From the NCBI GenBank assembly GCA_021771675.1, contig JAETOP010000042.1:1-28942 (forward strand): a stretch of 28,942 bases of DNA. The letters run 5' to 3'. The notes beneath the pieces were generated by a model. It did not search any database, was not told where the DNA came from, and worked only from the letters and a program-made list of their open reading frames with translations. Below, piece after piece: positions 8,374-15,672 of this stretch. Positions within the stretch are counted from its first letter, which is position 1; the number at the start of each line of letters is the position of its first letter. This DNA is from Oscillospiraceae bacterium (lineage in GTDB: Bacteria; Bacillota_A; Clostridia; Oscillospirales; Oscillospiraceae). The position numbers and the translations under genes were made by a program.

Positions 8374-8649
8374 TTAATCCGTAACAACAGCCAGGATGTC
8401 ATCCTGCTTTACAAATTTGTAGTCCACCTTGTCGATGGTTACGTCATTGCCCGTGAACTTGCCGACCACCACACAGTCGCCGGTCTTCACGGTCATGGTC
8501 ACGTCCTTGGTGCCGGGGCCAACGGAAACCACCTCGTAAATTGCGGGCTTTTCCTTGCTGGTGCTGGCCAGGATGATGCCGGAGCTGGTGGTCTCCTGGG
8601 CCTCATGCTGCTTCAGGAGCACATTGTCTGCCATAGGCTTGAGTTTCAT
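8374..8649 (-). CDS. groS: Co-chaperonin GroES (10 kDa)
   Basis: GroES is the heptameric lid of the GroEL chamber. The 91-residue product opens with MKLKPMADNVLLK and has the mobile loop ETTSSGIILASTSKEKP, then YEVVSVGPG and the C-terminal strand VKQDDILAVV. It is slightly shorter than the usual 94-97 residues, through a shortened roof segment. It is the first gene of the groS-groL operon; a promoter and a CIRCE operator lie upstream. Confidence 0.98.
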   Translation of the reverse strand: MKLKPMADNVLLKQHEAQETTSSGIILASTSKEKPAIYEVVSVGPGTKDVTMTVKTGDCVVVGKFTGNDVTIDKVDYKFVKQDDILAVVTD

Positions 8650-8717
8650 ACTTCATTTCCTCCCAAAAAGGTTATTTAGACTGCACCCCTGGGATAGGGC
8701 TGCAAATATCTACATCG

Positions 8718-8744
8718 TTAGCACTCTAGCTTTCTGAGTGCTAA
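8718..8744. promoter_or_regulatory. CIRCE operator (HrcA binding site)
   Basis: A perfect match to the consensus: TTAGCACTC, nine bases, GAGTGCTAA. It lies just downstream of the -10 of the groS promoter, so bound HrcA would block transcription until heat shock. The hrcA gene is not in the window. Confidence 0.97.
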
Positions 8745-8747
8745 CAT

Positions 8748-8776
8748 ATAATAGCGCACCGGCTTCCAAAATGCAA
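8748..8776 (-). promoter_or_regulatory. Promoter of groS-groL
   Basis: On the minus strand TTGCAT (8776-8771) and TATTAT (8753-8748) are separated by 17 bp. CIRCE begins 3 bp past the -10. Confidence 0.8.
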
Positions 8777-8867
8777 GTCCTAAAATGGGAATTTCCGTAA
8801 ATAATTTGTGAACCCGCCGGAGGCGGAGGGGCACAAAGCCCTTGCATTTGGCAGTGTGGAAGGCTAT

Positions 8868-9028
8868 GGCAACACCGCACAATGGGAGCTTCGGCTTTCG
8901 GCGGATCTTTTGCCCCATCTGTGCAGTTTGAAAAGTGGGAAATACACAAAGTATTTCCGCCCTTTTCAAACTTTCAGCTGGAGCAAAATCCCTCGCCAAA
9001 AGCTCTTGCCCCATTATGCGGTGTTGCC
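8868..9028. mobile_element. MITE-like palindromic element, copy 1 (complete)
   Basis: A 161 bp element bounded by terminal inverted repeats GGCAACACCGCACAAT and ATTATGCGGTGTTGCC (one mismatch in 16). It is flanked by the direct repeat CTAT at 8864-8867 and 9029-9032, as expected of a 4 bp target duplication. The inner part forms a hairpin around GGAAATAC..GTATTTCC. There is no coding capacity. Related copies lie at 22269-22405 and from 28831 to the window end. The 4 bp TA-centred target suggests mobilisation by an IS5-like transposase, which is inference. Confidence 0.8.
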
Positions 9029-9063
9029 CTATAATAAATAAAAAAGGGATTGGGGATAGAAAA

Positions 9064-9522
9064 ATGAAAAAATTATCACATTCATGATCCTGCTTGCGCT
9101 GCTTCCAGCCATTGCAATCCCCGCTTTTGCCGACGACAATTCCCATCAGTCGGCTCAGGTGCTGGAAATTATCCGGGGTGTCAGGGAGGAAGTTGTTTTC
9201 CATTCCTGTCATCTGAAGGACGAGCAGATGATGGAGGTGGTCCAGGCCGCCCTGGAAACCGAAGAGCGCAAATCTCTTTTCCCTGAGGACGCACAATTCA
9301 TCATCTGACCATGATCCGTCAGCGGGACGTGACGGGGGCGGCGGCGAACCCATCCAGCTTTCCCTCCGCTCCTGGGGCGGCGGAAAAGACCGGTACCTGG
9401 TAGTTTTCTTCAGGCCTGTGGGTGAGGAGGACTGGACCGTGGTGACCGTTGCCAAGGGTGAATTCATCGATGCCACCCTCCCTGGAGACGGTCAGTATGC
9501 CCTGGCTTGGAGCTGCAACTGA
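9064..9522 (+). pseudogene. Broken paralogue of the secreted protein at 9664
   Basis: Read with two frame changes this stretch gives a 152-residue protein much like its neighbour. It begins MKK at 9064, then one base is missing in the A-run at 9067-9072. The signal peptide continues in another frame (FMILLALLPAIAIPAFADD), and near 9300-9305 the reading returns to the first frame and runs to a stop at 9520-9522. The last 55 residues (LSLRSW, YLVVFFRPVGEEDWTVV, GEFIDATLPGDGQYALAW) line up with FKVW, VGLFFLAEGEDTWQLI and GDVIEGRFETAGTCAIVV of the intact copy. The two indels compensate, so the total length stays a multiple of three. It lies directly after MITE copy 1. Sequencing error in both places is possible but less likely. 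Confidence 0.6.
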
Positions 9523-9594
9523 GAAGCACGTCAGGATTTTGTATATTTCTGACATTTTTTATTGGGAATAACCGGATCCTTTCAGCAATTATCC

Positions 9595-9623
9595 TTGACA
9601 ACCGGAAGGTTCCCTTTTATAAT
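9595..9623 (+). promoter_or_regulatory. Consensus promoter of the secreted-protein gene
   Basis: A perfect TTGACA (9595-9600) and a perfect TATAAT (9618-9623) are separated by 17 bp, 40 bp upstream of the start codon. This predicts strong constitutive expression. Confidence 0.9.
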
Positions 9624-9663
9624 AAAGAGAGGTAAGTCCATCTACTGTCAGGAGGAGTCGTCT

Positions 9664-10095
9664 ATGAAAAAATGGTTAGCCCTGGTCCTCACTGCCACGT
9701 TGCTGGCAGCGCTGTTCGCCGCCCCTGCCGCAGCTGAAAGTACTGACCTGGTTAAAATTCTCGCATCCACCCCGGAGCTCACTGCCGGGGAGTCCAGCCA
9801 GTCCCCCACCGCCCAGGAGCTGGACGACGCCATCGAAGCCGGAAGCGAGCTGATCCCCGAGGGGAGCACACTGACTCCCGGCCGGGTCACGCTGCTGTAT
9901 ACCCAGGACCTGTCCTGTGAGCGGGAAGTGTACGATGTCAGCTTCAAGGTCTGGTCCACCCTGGAGCGCACGGTGGGTCTGTTCTTCCTGGCCGAGGGCG
10001 AGGATACCTGGCAGCTGATCACCTGCTGCCAGGGGGACGTGATCGAAGGCCGCTTCGAAACCGCCGGTACCTGCGCCATCGTGGTGGGCTGGTAA
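9664..10095 (+). CDS. Small secreted protein of unknown function
   Basis: A 143-residue protein. I do not recognise the family. It opens with a clear Sec signal peptide (MKKWLALVLTATLLAALFAA, with cleavage likely after APAAA near residue 24). The mature part is acidic, with a Ser/Thr/Glu-rich linker and then a beta-strand-rich C-terminal half (YDVSFKVWS, TVGLFFLAEG, TWQLITCCQGD, RFETAGTCAIVVGW) that looks like a small sandwich domain. It has four cysteines, two of them adjacent. The ATG at 9664 is preceded by GGAGGAG; an upstream in-frame start at 9562 lies before the promoter and is rejected. A perfect promoter and a strong terminator make it a single-gene unit. The damaged copy upstream suggests a tandem duplication. 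Confidence 0.85.
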   Translation: MKKWLALVLTATLLAALFAAPAAAESTDLVKILASTPELTAGESSQSPTAQELDDAIEAGSELIPEGSTLTPGRVTLLYTQDLSCEREVYDVSFKVWSTLERTVGLFFLAEGEDTWQLITCCQGDVIEGRFETAGTCAIVVGW

Positions 10096-10140
10096 CGCTC
10101 CCCGGTGTCTTTCTCCCACGCAAAACCCAAACGTGAATTT

Positions 10141-10170
10141 GCCCCCGGCACCAAAAACGGTGCCGGGGGC
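10141..10170 (+). terminator. Terminator of the secreted-protein gene
   Basis: A perfect 12 bp stem, GCCCCCGGCACC / GGTGCCGGGGGC, with a 6-nt A-rich loop, followed by ATTTCT. It may also serve the minus-strand gene at 10201. Confidence 0.8.
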
Positions 10171-10200
10171 ATTTCTAATTAGTCATTGCGTGGCGATTGC

Positions 10201-10359
10201 TTAGTTACAGCCGCAGTTGCAGCCGCAGTTGTTGTCGTTGCAGCAGCCATTGTTATTCCAGTTGCCGCCGCCATTGCAGCCGCAGTTGCAGAACAGCAGA
10301 ACCAGGATGATGATCCACCAGAAGTTGCCGCCGCCAAAGCATCCATTGTTACCGCACAT
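10201..10359 (-). CDS. Cys/Asn/Gly-rich 52-residue protein with a hydrophobic core
   Basis: A short gene starting at 10359, with GGAGG 7 bases before the ATG. The product begins MCGNNGCFGGGNFWW, has one hydrophobic stretch (WIIILVLLF, about residues 15-23), then a tail made almost only of Cys, Asn and Gly. Eleven of the 52 residues are cysteine. I do not know a function. Short Gly-rich proteins with one hydrophobic segment are common in spore formers (YjcZ-like), and Cys-rich tails could bind metal or cross-link in a coat, but both ideas are inference. It lies between the dapH terminator and the secreted-protein terminator, so it is probably its own unit. Codon use is GC-rich and consistent with coding. 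Confidence 0.75.
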   Translation of the reverse strand: MCGNNGCFGGGNFWWIIILVLLFCNCGCNGGGNWNNNGCCNDNNCGCNCGCN

Positions 10360-10448
10360 AATACTACCTCCGTTATTTTTTCAGAAATTTCTGAGCTTCA
10401 AGGCTCATTCCATGTTATTCTGACTCCCGGAAAATGTGCGCAGAAAAA

Positions 10449-10474
10449 CCCGGCCTTCCTGCCAGAAGGCCGGG
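10449..10474 (-). terminator. dapH terminator
   Basis: On the minus strand a perfect 10 bp stem, CCCGGCCTTC / GAAGGCCGGG, with a 6-nt loop is followed by TTTTTC, a classic intrinsic terminator just after the dapH stop. Confidence 0.9.
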
Positions 10475-10482
10475 CTGTGTGT

Positions 10483-11175
10483 TTACAAAGTGCGCAGGGC
10501 ATCGATGAGGGCGGTTTTGGAGGCGGTCTTGCCGTCCTTCACCTTGATGACCCGGGCGGGGCACCCGGCCACCACACTGCCAGGCTCCACATCGGAAATC
10601 ACCACGGCCCCCGCCGCCACCACAGCATCATGGCCGATGCGGCAGCCCTCAATGACCACGGCATTGGCGCCGATGAGCACGTTGTCCTCCACGACGACGG
10701 GGGTTGCGGAAGCGGGCTCCACCACCCCAGCCAGCACCGTACCCGCGCCAATGTGGCAGTTTCTGCCCACGGTGGCTCTTCCGCCCAGGATGGCGCCCAT
10801 GTCGATCATGGTGCCCTCCCCCACCACGGCGCCGATGTTCAGAATCGCGCCCATCATGATAACGGCGTTCTTTCCGATCTCCACCTGCTCCCGGATGATG
10901 GCGCCGGGCTCGATGCGGGCGGGAATATTTTTCATGTCCAGCATGGGGATGGCGGAATTGCGGCAGTTGTTCTCGATTTCCAGGTGGCGGAAGGTGTTCG
11001 CTTCCAGCACCAGGGCCACATCCGCCCAGTCTCCGAATACAATCTTGCACCCGGGGGCGGCGGGGAACACCTGGCAGTTGGGAAACTCCACCGGCTGCTC
11101 CTCCCACACATAGACCTTCACCGGGGTCTTTTTCTTGGAGGAGCGGATATATTCAATGATTTCCTCAGCGTTCAT
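10483..11175 (-). CDS. dapH: Tetrahydrodipicolinate N-acetyltransferase
   Basis: The enzyme acetylates 2,3,4,5-tetrahydrodipicolinate with acetyl-CoA, the committed step of the acetylase branch to meso-diaminopimelate and lysine. The 230-residue protein has the N-terminal DapH domain ([22 protein letters not shown]) and then a left-handed beta helix of hexapeptide repeats, about residues 88-205 ([60 protein letters not shown]). It ends with AGCPARVIK. Length and order are normal for the family. The next two steps are encoded divergently at 11310-13525. AGAGGTAA precedes the ATG, and a strong terminator follows. Confidence 0.95.
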   Translation of the reverse strand: MNAEEIIEYIRSSKKKTPVKVYVWEEQPVEFPNCQVFPAAPGCKIVFGDWADVALVLEANTFRHLEIENNCRNSAIPMLDMKNIPARIEPGAIIREQVEIGKNAVIMMGAILNIGAVVGEGTMIDMGAILGGRATVGRNCHIGAGTVLAGVVEPASATPVVVEDNVLIGANAVVIEGCRIGHDAVVAAGAVVISDVEPGSVVAGCPARVIKVKDGKTASKTALIDALRTL

Positions 11176-11246
11176 GGAGGATTACCTCTTTCTCTTATGA
11201 TGATGAAATCATGGTACCACCATTTTTTTCAAAACGCAAGGGGAAA

Positions 11247-11275
11247 TTGACACGGTCGCCGGTTTGACGTATAAT
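11247..11275 (+). promoter_or_regulatory. Promoter of the deacetylase-aminotransferase pair
   Basis: A perfect TTGACA (11247-11252) and a perfect TATAAT (11270-11275) are separated by 17 bp, 35 bp before the start codon. The divergent dapH must use a promoter in the same 134 bp gap; the best candidate is TTGCGT / TACCAT, spaced 17 bp, on the minus strand. Confidence 0.85.
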
Positions 11276-11309
11276 TACTTCATCTTTCACCGAAAGAGGT
11301 GCCATTGCC

Positions 11310-12398
11310 ATGAAGATGATCGAAGACCGCCGGGCGCTGCACCGGATTCCGGAGCTGGACCGGGACCTCCCCCAGACCCTTGCCTATCTGCGCTCCGCCT
11401 TGGAGGGACTGAACTGTCAGGTGTTCTCCCCCATGGCGGGGGCCCTGTGCGCCTATTTTGACTTCCATCAGGCCGATTCCCTGGCCTTCCGCTCCGATGC
11501 CGACGCCCTGCCCATCACAGAGCGAACCGGTCTAAGCTTTGCCTCCTGCCATCCGGGGAGGATGCACGCCTGCGGCCACGACGGCCACATGGCCATTGCC
11601 CTGGAGCTGGCCCGGCGCTTAAACCGCAAGGAGCACATGCCCCACAATGTGCTCATCGTCTTCCAACCGGCGGAGGAGACCACCGGCGGCGCCCGTGACC
11701 TGTGCGCCGCCGGAATTTGGGAGCAGTACGCCGTGAAGGCCATCTTCGGCCTCCACCTCTGGCCCGGCCTTCCGGCAGGGGTCGTGGCCAGCCGGAAAGA
11801 AGAGCTGATGGCCCGCTCCTGTGAGGTAAAGGTGGACGTTTACGGCCGGGCGGCCCACATTGCCAAGGCAGAGGAAGGGCTGGACGCCCTAGCCGCCGGG
11901 GTGCAGTTCTACACCCGGGCCGCTCAGATGGAAGCCGCCATCCCCAGTCATGTGTTCCGGCTGCTGAAATTCGGCAAATTTGAAAGCGGCCGGGTGTGCA
12001 ACACTCTGTCCGATCACACCCACATGGAGGGGAGCCTTCGCGCATTCCAGGACGAGGTTTTCTTCGGTATGCGGCAGAGCCTGCTGGACATTGCCAGAGA
12101 GGTGGAGCGCCAAACCGGCTGCACCATTCAGGTCAACATGAATGACGGGTATCCCGCAGTCCTGAACCCCGGCGGGCTGTATGACCGGGTGCGCCAGGTG
12201 GTGGATTTTATGGAGCTTCAGAAGCCCGCCATGACCACCGAGGATTTCTCCTGGTATCAGCGGAGCCTGCCCGGGATGTTTTTCTTCCTGGGCCTGGGGG
12301 ACACCCCCGCCCTCCATGCGGACAATTTCAATTTTGACGAATCCATTTTGACGAAAGGCGCCGATTTCTTTGAAATCCTGGCGGAAAAATTCCAATGA
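11310..12398 (+). CDS. M20 family N-acetyl-diaminopimelate deacetylase
   Basis: Predicted to remove acetate from N-acetyl-LL-diaminopimelate. The 362-residue protein is an M20/amidohydrolase with the metal-site motifs in order: RSDADALP (61-68), MHACGHDGH (85-93, giving Cys88, His90 and His93), QPAEE (119-123) and GLHLWP (147-152). The central dimerisation domain contains GRAAHIAKAEEGLDA. Close relatives include hippurate and indole-acyl amidases; the diaminopimelate assignment rests on the overlapping aminotransferase downstream and dapH upstream. The ATG at 11310 follows AGAGGTG; another ATG two codons later is possible. Its stop overlaps the next start (ATGA). Confidence 0.88.
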   Translation: MKMIEDRRALHRIPELDRDLPQTLAYLRSALEGLNCQVFSPMAGALCAYFDFHQADSLAFRSDADALPITERTGLSFASCHPGRMHACGHDGHMAIALELARRLNRKEHMPHNVLIVFQPAEETTGGARDLCAAGIWEQYAVKAIFGLHLWPGLPAGVVASRKEELMARSCEVKVDVYGRAAHIAKAEEGLDALAAGVQFYTRAAQMEAAIPSHVFRLLKFGKFESGRVCNTLSDHTHMEGSLRAFQDEVFFGMRQSLLDIAREVERQTGCTIQVNMNDGYPAVLNPGGLYDRVRQVVDFMELQKPAMTTEDFSWYQRSLPGMFFFLGLGDTPALHADNFNFDESILTKGADFFEILAEKFQ

Positions 12399-13525
12399 TA
12401 CCCTTGAATTACAATTTAAGTTCTTTGAAGCGCAGCGGCATTCGGGTCTACACCAACCTGGCCCGGGAAACGCCGGACTGCGCCATGCTCACCATCGGGG
12501 AGCCGGACCTGGACACCCCCCAGCCCATCAAAGACGCCGCCTGGGAGGCGCTGAACCGGGGCTGCACCCACTACGCCCCCAACCAGGGCACCCCTGCCCT
12601 GCGTCAGGCGGTGGCGGAGTACGAAACCCGCCGGGGTAATCCGGTGAATCCGGCGCAGGTGCTCATCACCGTGGGCTCCTCCCAGGCCCTGTTCACCGCG
12701 CTGCTGGGCATCCTGAACCCGGGGGAAGAGGTCATTGTGCCCATTCCTGCCTTCTCCCTGTATGAATCCATCATCACTGCGGCGGGGGGAAAGGTGGTTC
12801 CCCTGGATGTGAGCAAAACCGGATTTCAGATCACCCGGGAAGCCCTGGACAGCCTGATAACGGAGAAAACCAAGGCCATCATCCTCAACTCCCCCAACAA
12901 TCCCACAGGCACCGTGCTGAATGAGCAGAGTCTGGCAGCAGTGAAGGCGGCAGTGCTGGGAAAGCCCATTTTTCTGGTCGTCGACCATGTGTACAGCCTG
13001 CTGTGCTACGCCCCCTGCCCGGATTTGAGTCTGGACAGGGATTTGAAGGAACAGGTAATCCTCTGTCAGAGCTTTTCCAAGCCCTATGCCATGACCGGCT
13101 GGCGGCTGGGGTATCTGGTCTGCCCGGAATACGTGATGGACCGGCTGCTGCTGCTCAGTGCCCTCACCATTGCCGCCGTTCCCACCTTCGTCCAAGAGGC
13201 GGGGGTAAGGGCTCTGGAGCAGGACACCTCCCCCATGCGGGAAATCTACCGCCGCCGCCGGGACTATGTCACCGCCAGGCTTCGCCGGATGAATCTGGAA
13301 TTCCCGGAGCCGGAGGGCGCTTTTTACGTCTTTGTGAATATCCAGAAATTCGGCATGACCTCTGATGAATTCTGCACCCGTCTGATCCGGGAGGGGAAGC
13401 TGGCCCTGGTTCCCGGCAGCTGCTTCGGTGCGGAGGGCTGGATTCGCCTTTCCTATTGCTACAGCCAGCGGGAGCTGGAAAAAGGCCTGGACCGCCTGGA
13501 AGGGTTTCTCAAAAATCTGACCTAG
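12395..13525 (+). CDS. patA: N-acetyl-LL-diaminopimelate aminotransferase (PatA-like)
   Basis: A class I/II PLP aminotransferase of 376 residues, predicted to convert N-acetyl-2-amino-6-oxopimelate to N-acetyl-diaminopimelate. Family motifs are visible: SGIRVYTNLA and LTIGEPDLDTP at the N-terminus, NSPNNPTG (165-172), a D197-x-x-Y200 pair, and SFSKPYAMTGWRLGYL with the PLP lysine at about 229. IQKFGMTSDEF and LVPGSCFG resemble Bacillus PatA. The context fills the gap between DapH and the deacetylase, which favours PatA over a generic aspartate aminotransferase. It overlaps the preceding gene by 4 bp, so translation is probably coupled. Confidence 0.88.
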   Translation: MIPLNYNLSSLKRSGIRVYTNLARETPDCAMLTIGEPDLDTPQPIKDAAWEALNRGCTHYAPNQGTPALRQAVAEYETRRGNPVNPAQVLITVGSSQALFTALLGILNPGEEVIVPIPAFSLYESIITAAGGKVVPLDVSKTGFQITREALDSLITEKTKAIILNSPNNPTGTVLNEQSLAAVKAAVLGKPIFLVVDHVYSLLCYAPCPDLSLDRDLKEQVILCQSFSKPYAMTGWRLGYLVCPEYVMDRLLLLSALTIAAVPTFVQEAGVRALEQDTSPMREIYRRRRDYVTARLRRMNLEFPEPEGAFYVFVNIQKFGMTSDEFCTRLIREGKLALVPGSCFGAEGWIRLSYCYSQRELEKGLDRLEGFLKNLT

Positions 13526-13539
13526 TCAGGCCAACTCTC

Positions 13540-13568
13540 TTGCAATATAGAGGGAAATTTGATAAAAT
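13540..13568 (+). promoter_or_regulatory. Promoter of the murI operon
   Basis: TTGCAA (13540-13545) and TAAAAT (13563-13568) are separated by 17 bp and start 15 bp after the patA stop. There is no terminator between patA and murI, so read-through is also possible. Confidence 0.65.
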
Positions 13569-13599
13569 TGTGTCATAAATGAGAAGGTCAGGTGAAGCT

Positions 13600-14367
13600 A
13601 TGAACACCAGACAGGATTATATCGCCGTGCTGGACTCGGGGCTGGGCGGTCTGAGTGTGCTGCGGCATCTGCGGCGGCTGCTGCCCGGGGAGCGGTTTAT
13701 CTACTACGGGGACTCCGCCCACGCCCCCTACGGCACCCGCACCCGGCAGGAGGTGGAGGCGCTGACCCTTCAAATCGCCGACCAGCTGATGCAGCGGGGC
13801 CTGAAAGCCCTGGTGGTGGCCTGCAACACCGCCACTTCCGCCGCCATCGAGTCTCTGCGCTCCAAATACCCCGACTTCATTGTTGTAGGCATCGAGCCCG
13901 CCCTGAAGCTGGCGGCGGATCGGTTCCCCGGGGGCAGCATCGGCGTGATGGCCACGCCGGTAACGCTGCGGGAGGAAAAATTTTGCCATCTGCTGTCCCG
14001 GTATGACCGGGAATGCCGGGTCTATCAGATTCCCGCGCCCCAGCTGGTGCCCCTCATCGAGCAGGGGCTGGTGGACACGCCCCTTATGGAGCAGGCGCTT
14101 CACAGCCTTTTAGACCCCTATGCGGGCAAGATCAACGCTTTGGTTCTGGGCTGTACCCACTTTCCCTTCGCCTCCCACGCCATGGAGCGTCTGCTGGGGC
14201 CAAAAGTCGCCGTGCTGGACGGAGGAAGAGGCACCGCCCGGGAGACACTCCACCGTCTGGAAGCGGCGGGCCTGCTGGAAAATGGGCCAGGAGAACTGAT
14301 TCTGGAAAACAGCCTGGGCACCGCCGAGATTTTGAAACGCTCCCGGCGGATGCTGGGGCTGGAATAA
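13600..14367 (+). CDS. murI: Glutamate racemase
   Basis: MurI interconverts L- and D-glutamate, supplying D-Glu for peptidoglycan. The 255-residue product has the substrate-binding DSGLGGLSV (12-20), YYGDSAHAPYG (35-45), and the two catalytic cysteines in ACNTATSAA (Cys75) and LGCTHFPF (Cys185). An ATG at 13579 in the same frame would add seven residues but has no ribosome binding site; AGGTGA lies 5 bases before 13600, so I chose the latter. It leads a tight plus-strand cluster and lies next to the diaminopimelate genes, so both unusual wall amino acids are supplied from one region. Confidence 0.95.
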   Translation: MNTRQDYIAVLDSGLGGLSVLRHLRRLLPGERFIYYGDSAHAPYGTRTRQEVEALTLQIADQLMQRGLKALVVACNTATSAAIESLRSKYPDFIVVGIEPALKLAADRFPGGSIGVMATPVTLREEKFCHLLSRYDRECRVYQIPAPQLVPLIEQGLVDTPLMEQALHSLLDPYAGKINALVLGCTHFPFASHAMERLLGPKVAVLDGGRGTARETLHRLEAAGLLENGPGELILENSLGTAEILKRSRRMLGLE

Positions 14368-14384
14368 CGCCAAGGAGGCAGCAT

Positions 14385-15029
14385 ATGGAAAACAGTATTT
14401 TGGTCATTGGCATTGCCGGGGGCACCGCCAGCGGCAAGACCACCCTGATGAAAAATCTCATCAACGAGTTCCAGGGGAAGGTCACGGTGCTCAGCCACGA
14501 CAACTATTACAAGCGCCACGACGACATGCTCTACGAGGAGCGGTGCAAGCTCAATTACGACGAGCCCGCTGCCTTCGACACCAGCCTGATGGTCTACCAC
14601 CTGGATCAGCTGCGCCATGGCTACCCCATCGAGTGCCCGGTGTACGATTTCACAATCCACAACCGGTCGGAGGAGACCATCCGCCTGGTGCCCTACAAGG
14701 TCATCATCGTGGAGGGAATTCTGATTTTTGAAAACGAAGAGCTCCGCAACCTCATGGACATTAAGATATTTGTGGACACCGACGCCGACATCCGGCTGTG
14801 CCGGAGAATCAAGCGGGATGTGAACAAGCGGGGCCGCTCCCTGGAAAGCGTGCTGGAGCAGTACCGCAACACAGTCAAGCCCATGCATGAGCGGTATGTG
14901 GAGCCCAGCAAGAAATACGCCGACATTGTGGTTCCCGAGGGGGGCAAAAACCTGGTGGCTCTGGGGATGATTACCGGACACATCCGGCATTACCTGGACG
15001 AGGGAACACAGGACAAGGAAACGGAATAA
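14385..15029 (+). CDS. udk: Uridine kinase
   Basis: The enzyme phosphorylates uridine and cytidine with ATP or GTP in pyrimidine salvage. The 214-residue protein has the Walker A motif GGTASGKT (12-19), DNYYKRHDDM (the nucleoside-site DxYY region), LNYDEPAAFD, YDFTIHNRSEET, IVEGILIFENEELRNLMD (Walker B region) and the lid RRIKRDVNKRGRS. Length and motif order fit Udk. AAGGAGG lies 8 bases before the ATG. A frame extending upstream to 14013 through murI is a shadow. The stop is one base from the next start. Confidence 0.93.
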   Translation: MENSILVIGIAGGTASGKTTLMKNLINEFQGKVTVLSHDNYYKRHDDMLYEERCKLNYDEPAAFDTSLMVYHLDQLRHGYPIECPVYDFTIHNRSEETIRLVPYKVIIVEGILIFENEELRNLMDIKIFVDTDADIRLCRRIKRDVNKRGRSLESVLEQYRNTVKPMHERYVEPSKKYADIVVPEGGKNLVALGMITGHIRHYLDEGTQDKETE

Positions 15030-15030
15030 C

Positions 15031-15672
15031 ATGAACTACGAAAGCCTTATTTTTGACATTGACGGAACTCTCTGGGATTCCCGGGCTCTGGTGGCGGAGG
15101 GCTACAACCTCCAGCTCCGGGCGGAAGGGTTCGACCGATACTGCGTGGATGCCCAGCGGCTGCGGCCCCTGTTCGGCAAGGTGATGACCGCCATTGCCGA
15201 CGAGCTGTTCCCCGACCTGCCCCCAGAGCAGCGCTACGGCCTGATGGAGCGGTGCATGGAGCGGGAGAACCGGTATCTGGCGGAAAATGAATGCCGCATC
15301 GGCTACGAGGGCATTGTGGAGGCCCTGGAGGTTTTGTCTAAGCGCCACCGGCTGTTCATCGTCAGCAACAGCCAGCAGGGCTATCCGGAGCTGTGCATCC
15401 GAAAGCTGGGCCTCCAAAAGCTGATTCGCGCCCACCTGTGCTTTGGGGACACCGGCAGCTCCAAGGGCAGAACCATCCGCACTCTGATGGAGCGGCAGGG
15501 CATCACCTCCTGCGCCTACATCGGCGACACCCAGGGGGACTATGAGGCCACACTGGAAGCGGGTGTACCCTTTATCTGGGCGGACTACGGCTTCGACACC
15601 CCGGCGGCCTGGTCCCTGCGCATCCACAGCCCCCGGGACTTGATTCAGCTGGAACAGGAGGGGAAATTATGA
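15031..15672 (+). CDS. HAD-superfamily phosphatase (phosphoglycolate phosphatase-like)
   Basis: A 213-residue haloacid dehalogenase-type hydrolase. Motif I is FDIDGTLWD (nucleophile Asp9, acid Asp11), motif II is IVSNSQ, a motif III lysine lies near CFGDTGSSKG, and motif IV is YIGDTQGDYEA. A helical cap (about 15-85) follows motif I, as in type C1 phosphatases. The substrate is unknown; phosphoglycolate or a nucleotide is plausible. It starts one base after the udk stop and overlaps the next gene by 4 bp, so it is firmly in the operon. AAGGA lies about 11 bases upstream of the ATG. Confidence 0.88.
   Translation: MNYESLIFDIDGTLWDSRALVAEGYNLQLRAEGFDRYCVDAQRLRPLFGKVMTAIADELFPDLPPEQRYGLMERCMERENRYLAENECRIGYEGIVEALEVLSKRHRLFIVSNSQQGYPELCIRKLGLQKLIRAHLCFGDTGSSKGRTIRTLMERQGITSCAYIGDTQGDYEATLEAGVPFIWADYGFDTPAAWSLRIHSPRDLIQLEQEGKL

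Noticed and set aside
8718..9476. A 252-codon minus-strand frame across CIRCE, MITE copy 1 and the broken secreted-protein gene
   Set aside because: It crosses known regulatory and repeat DNA, has no ribosome binding site and has no recognisable domain.
10186..11250. A 354-codon plus-strand frame over the Cys-rich gene and dapH
   Set aside because: Its Ala/Val-rich start is the reverse of the Cys/Asn/Gly codons, and the rest is antisense to dapH.
13579..13599. Upstream ATG of murI
   Set aside because: No Shine-Dalgarno sequence before it; AGGTGA precedes the ATG at 13600, and family members start close to the latter.
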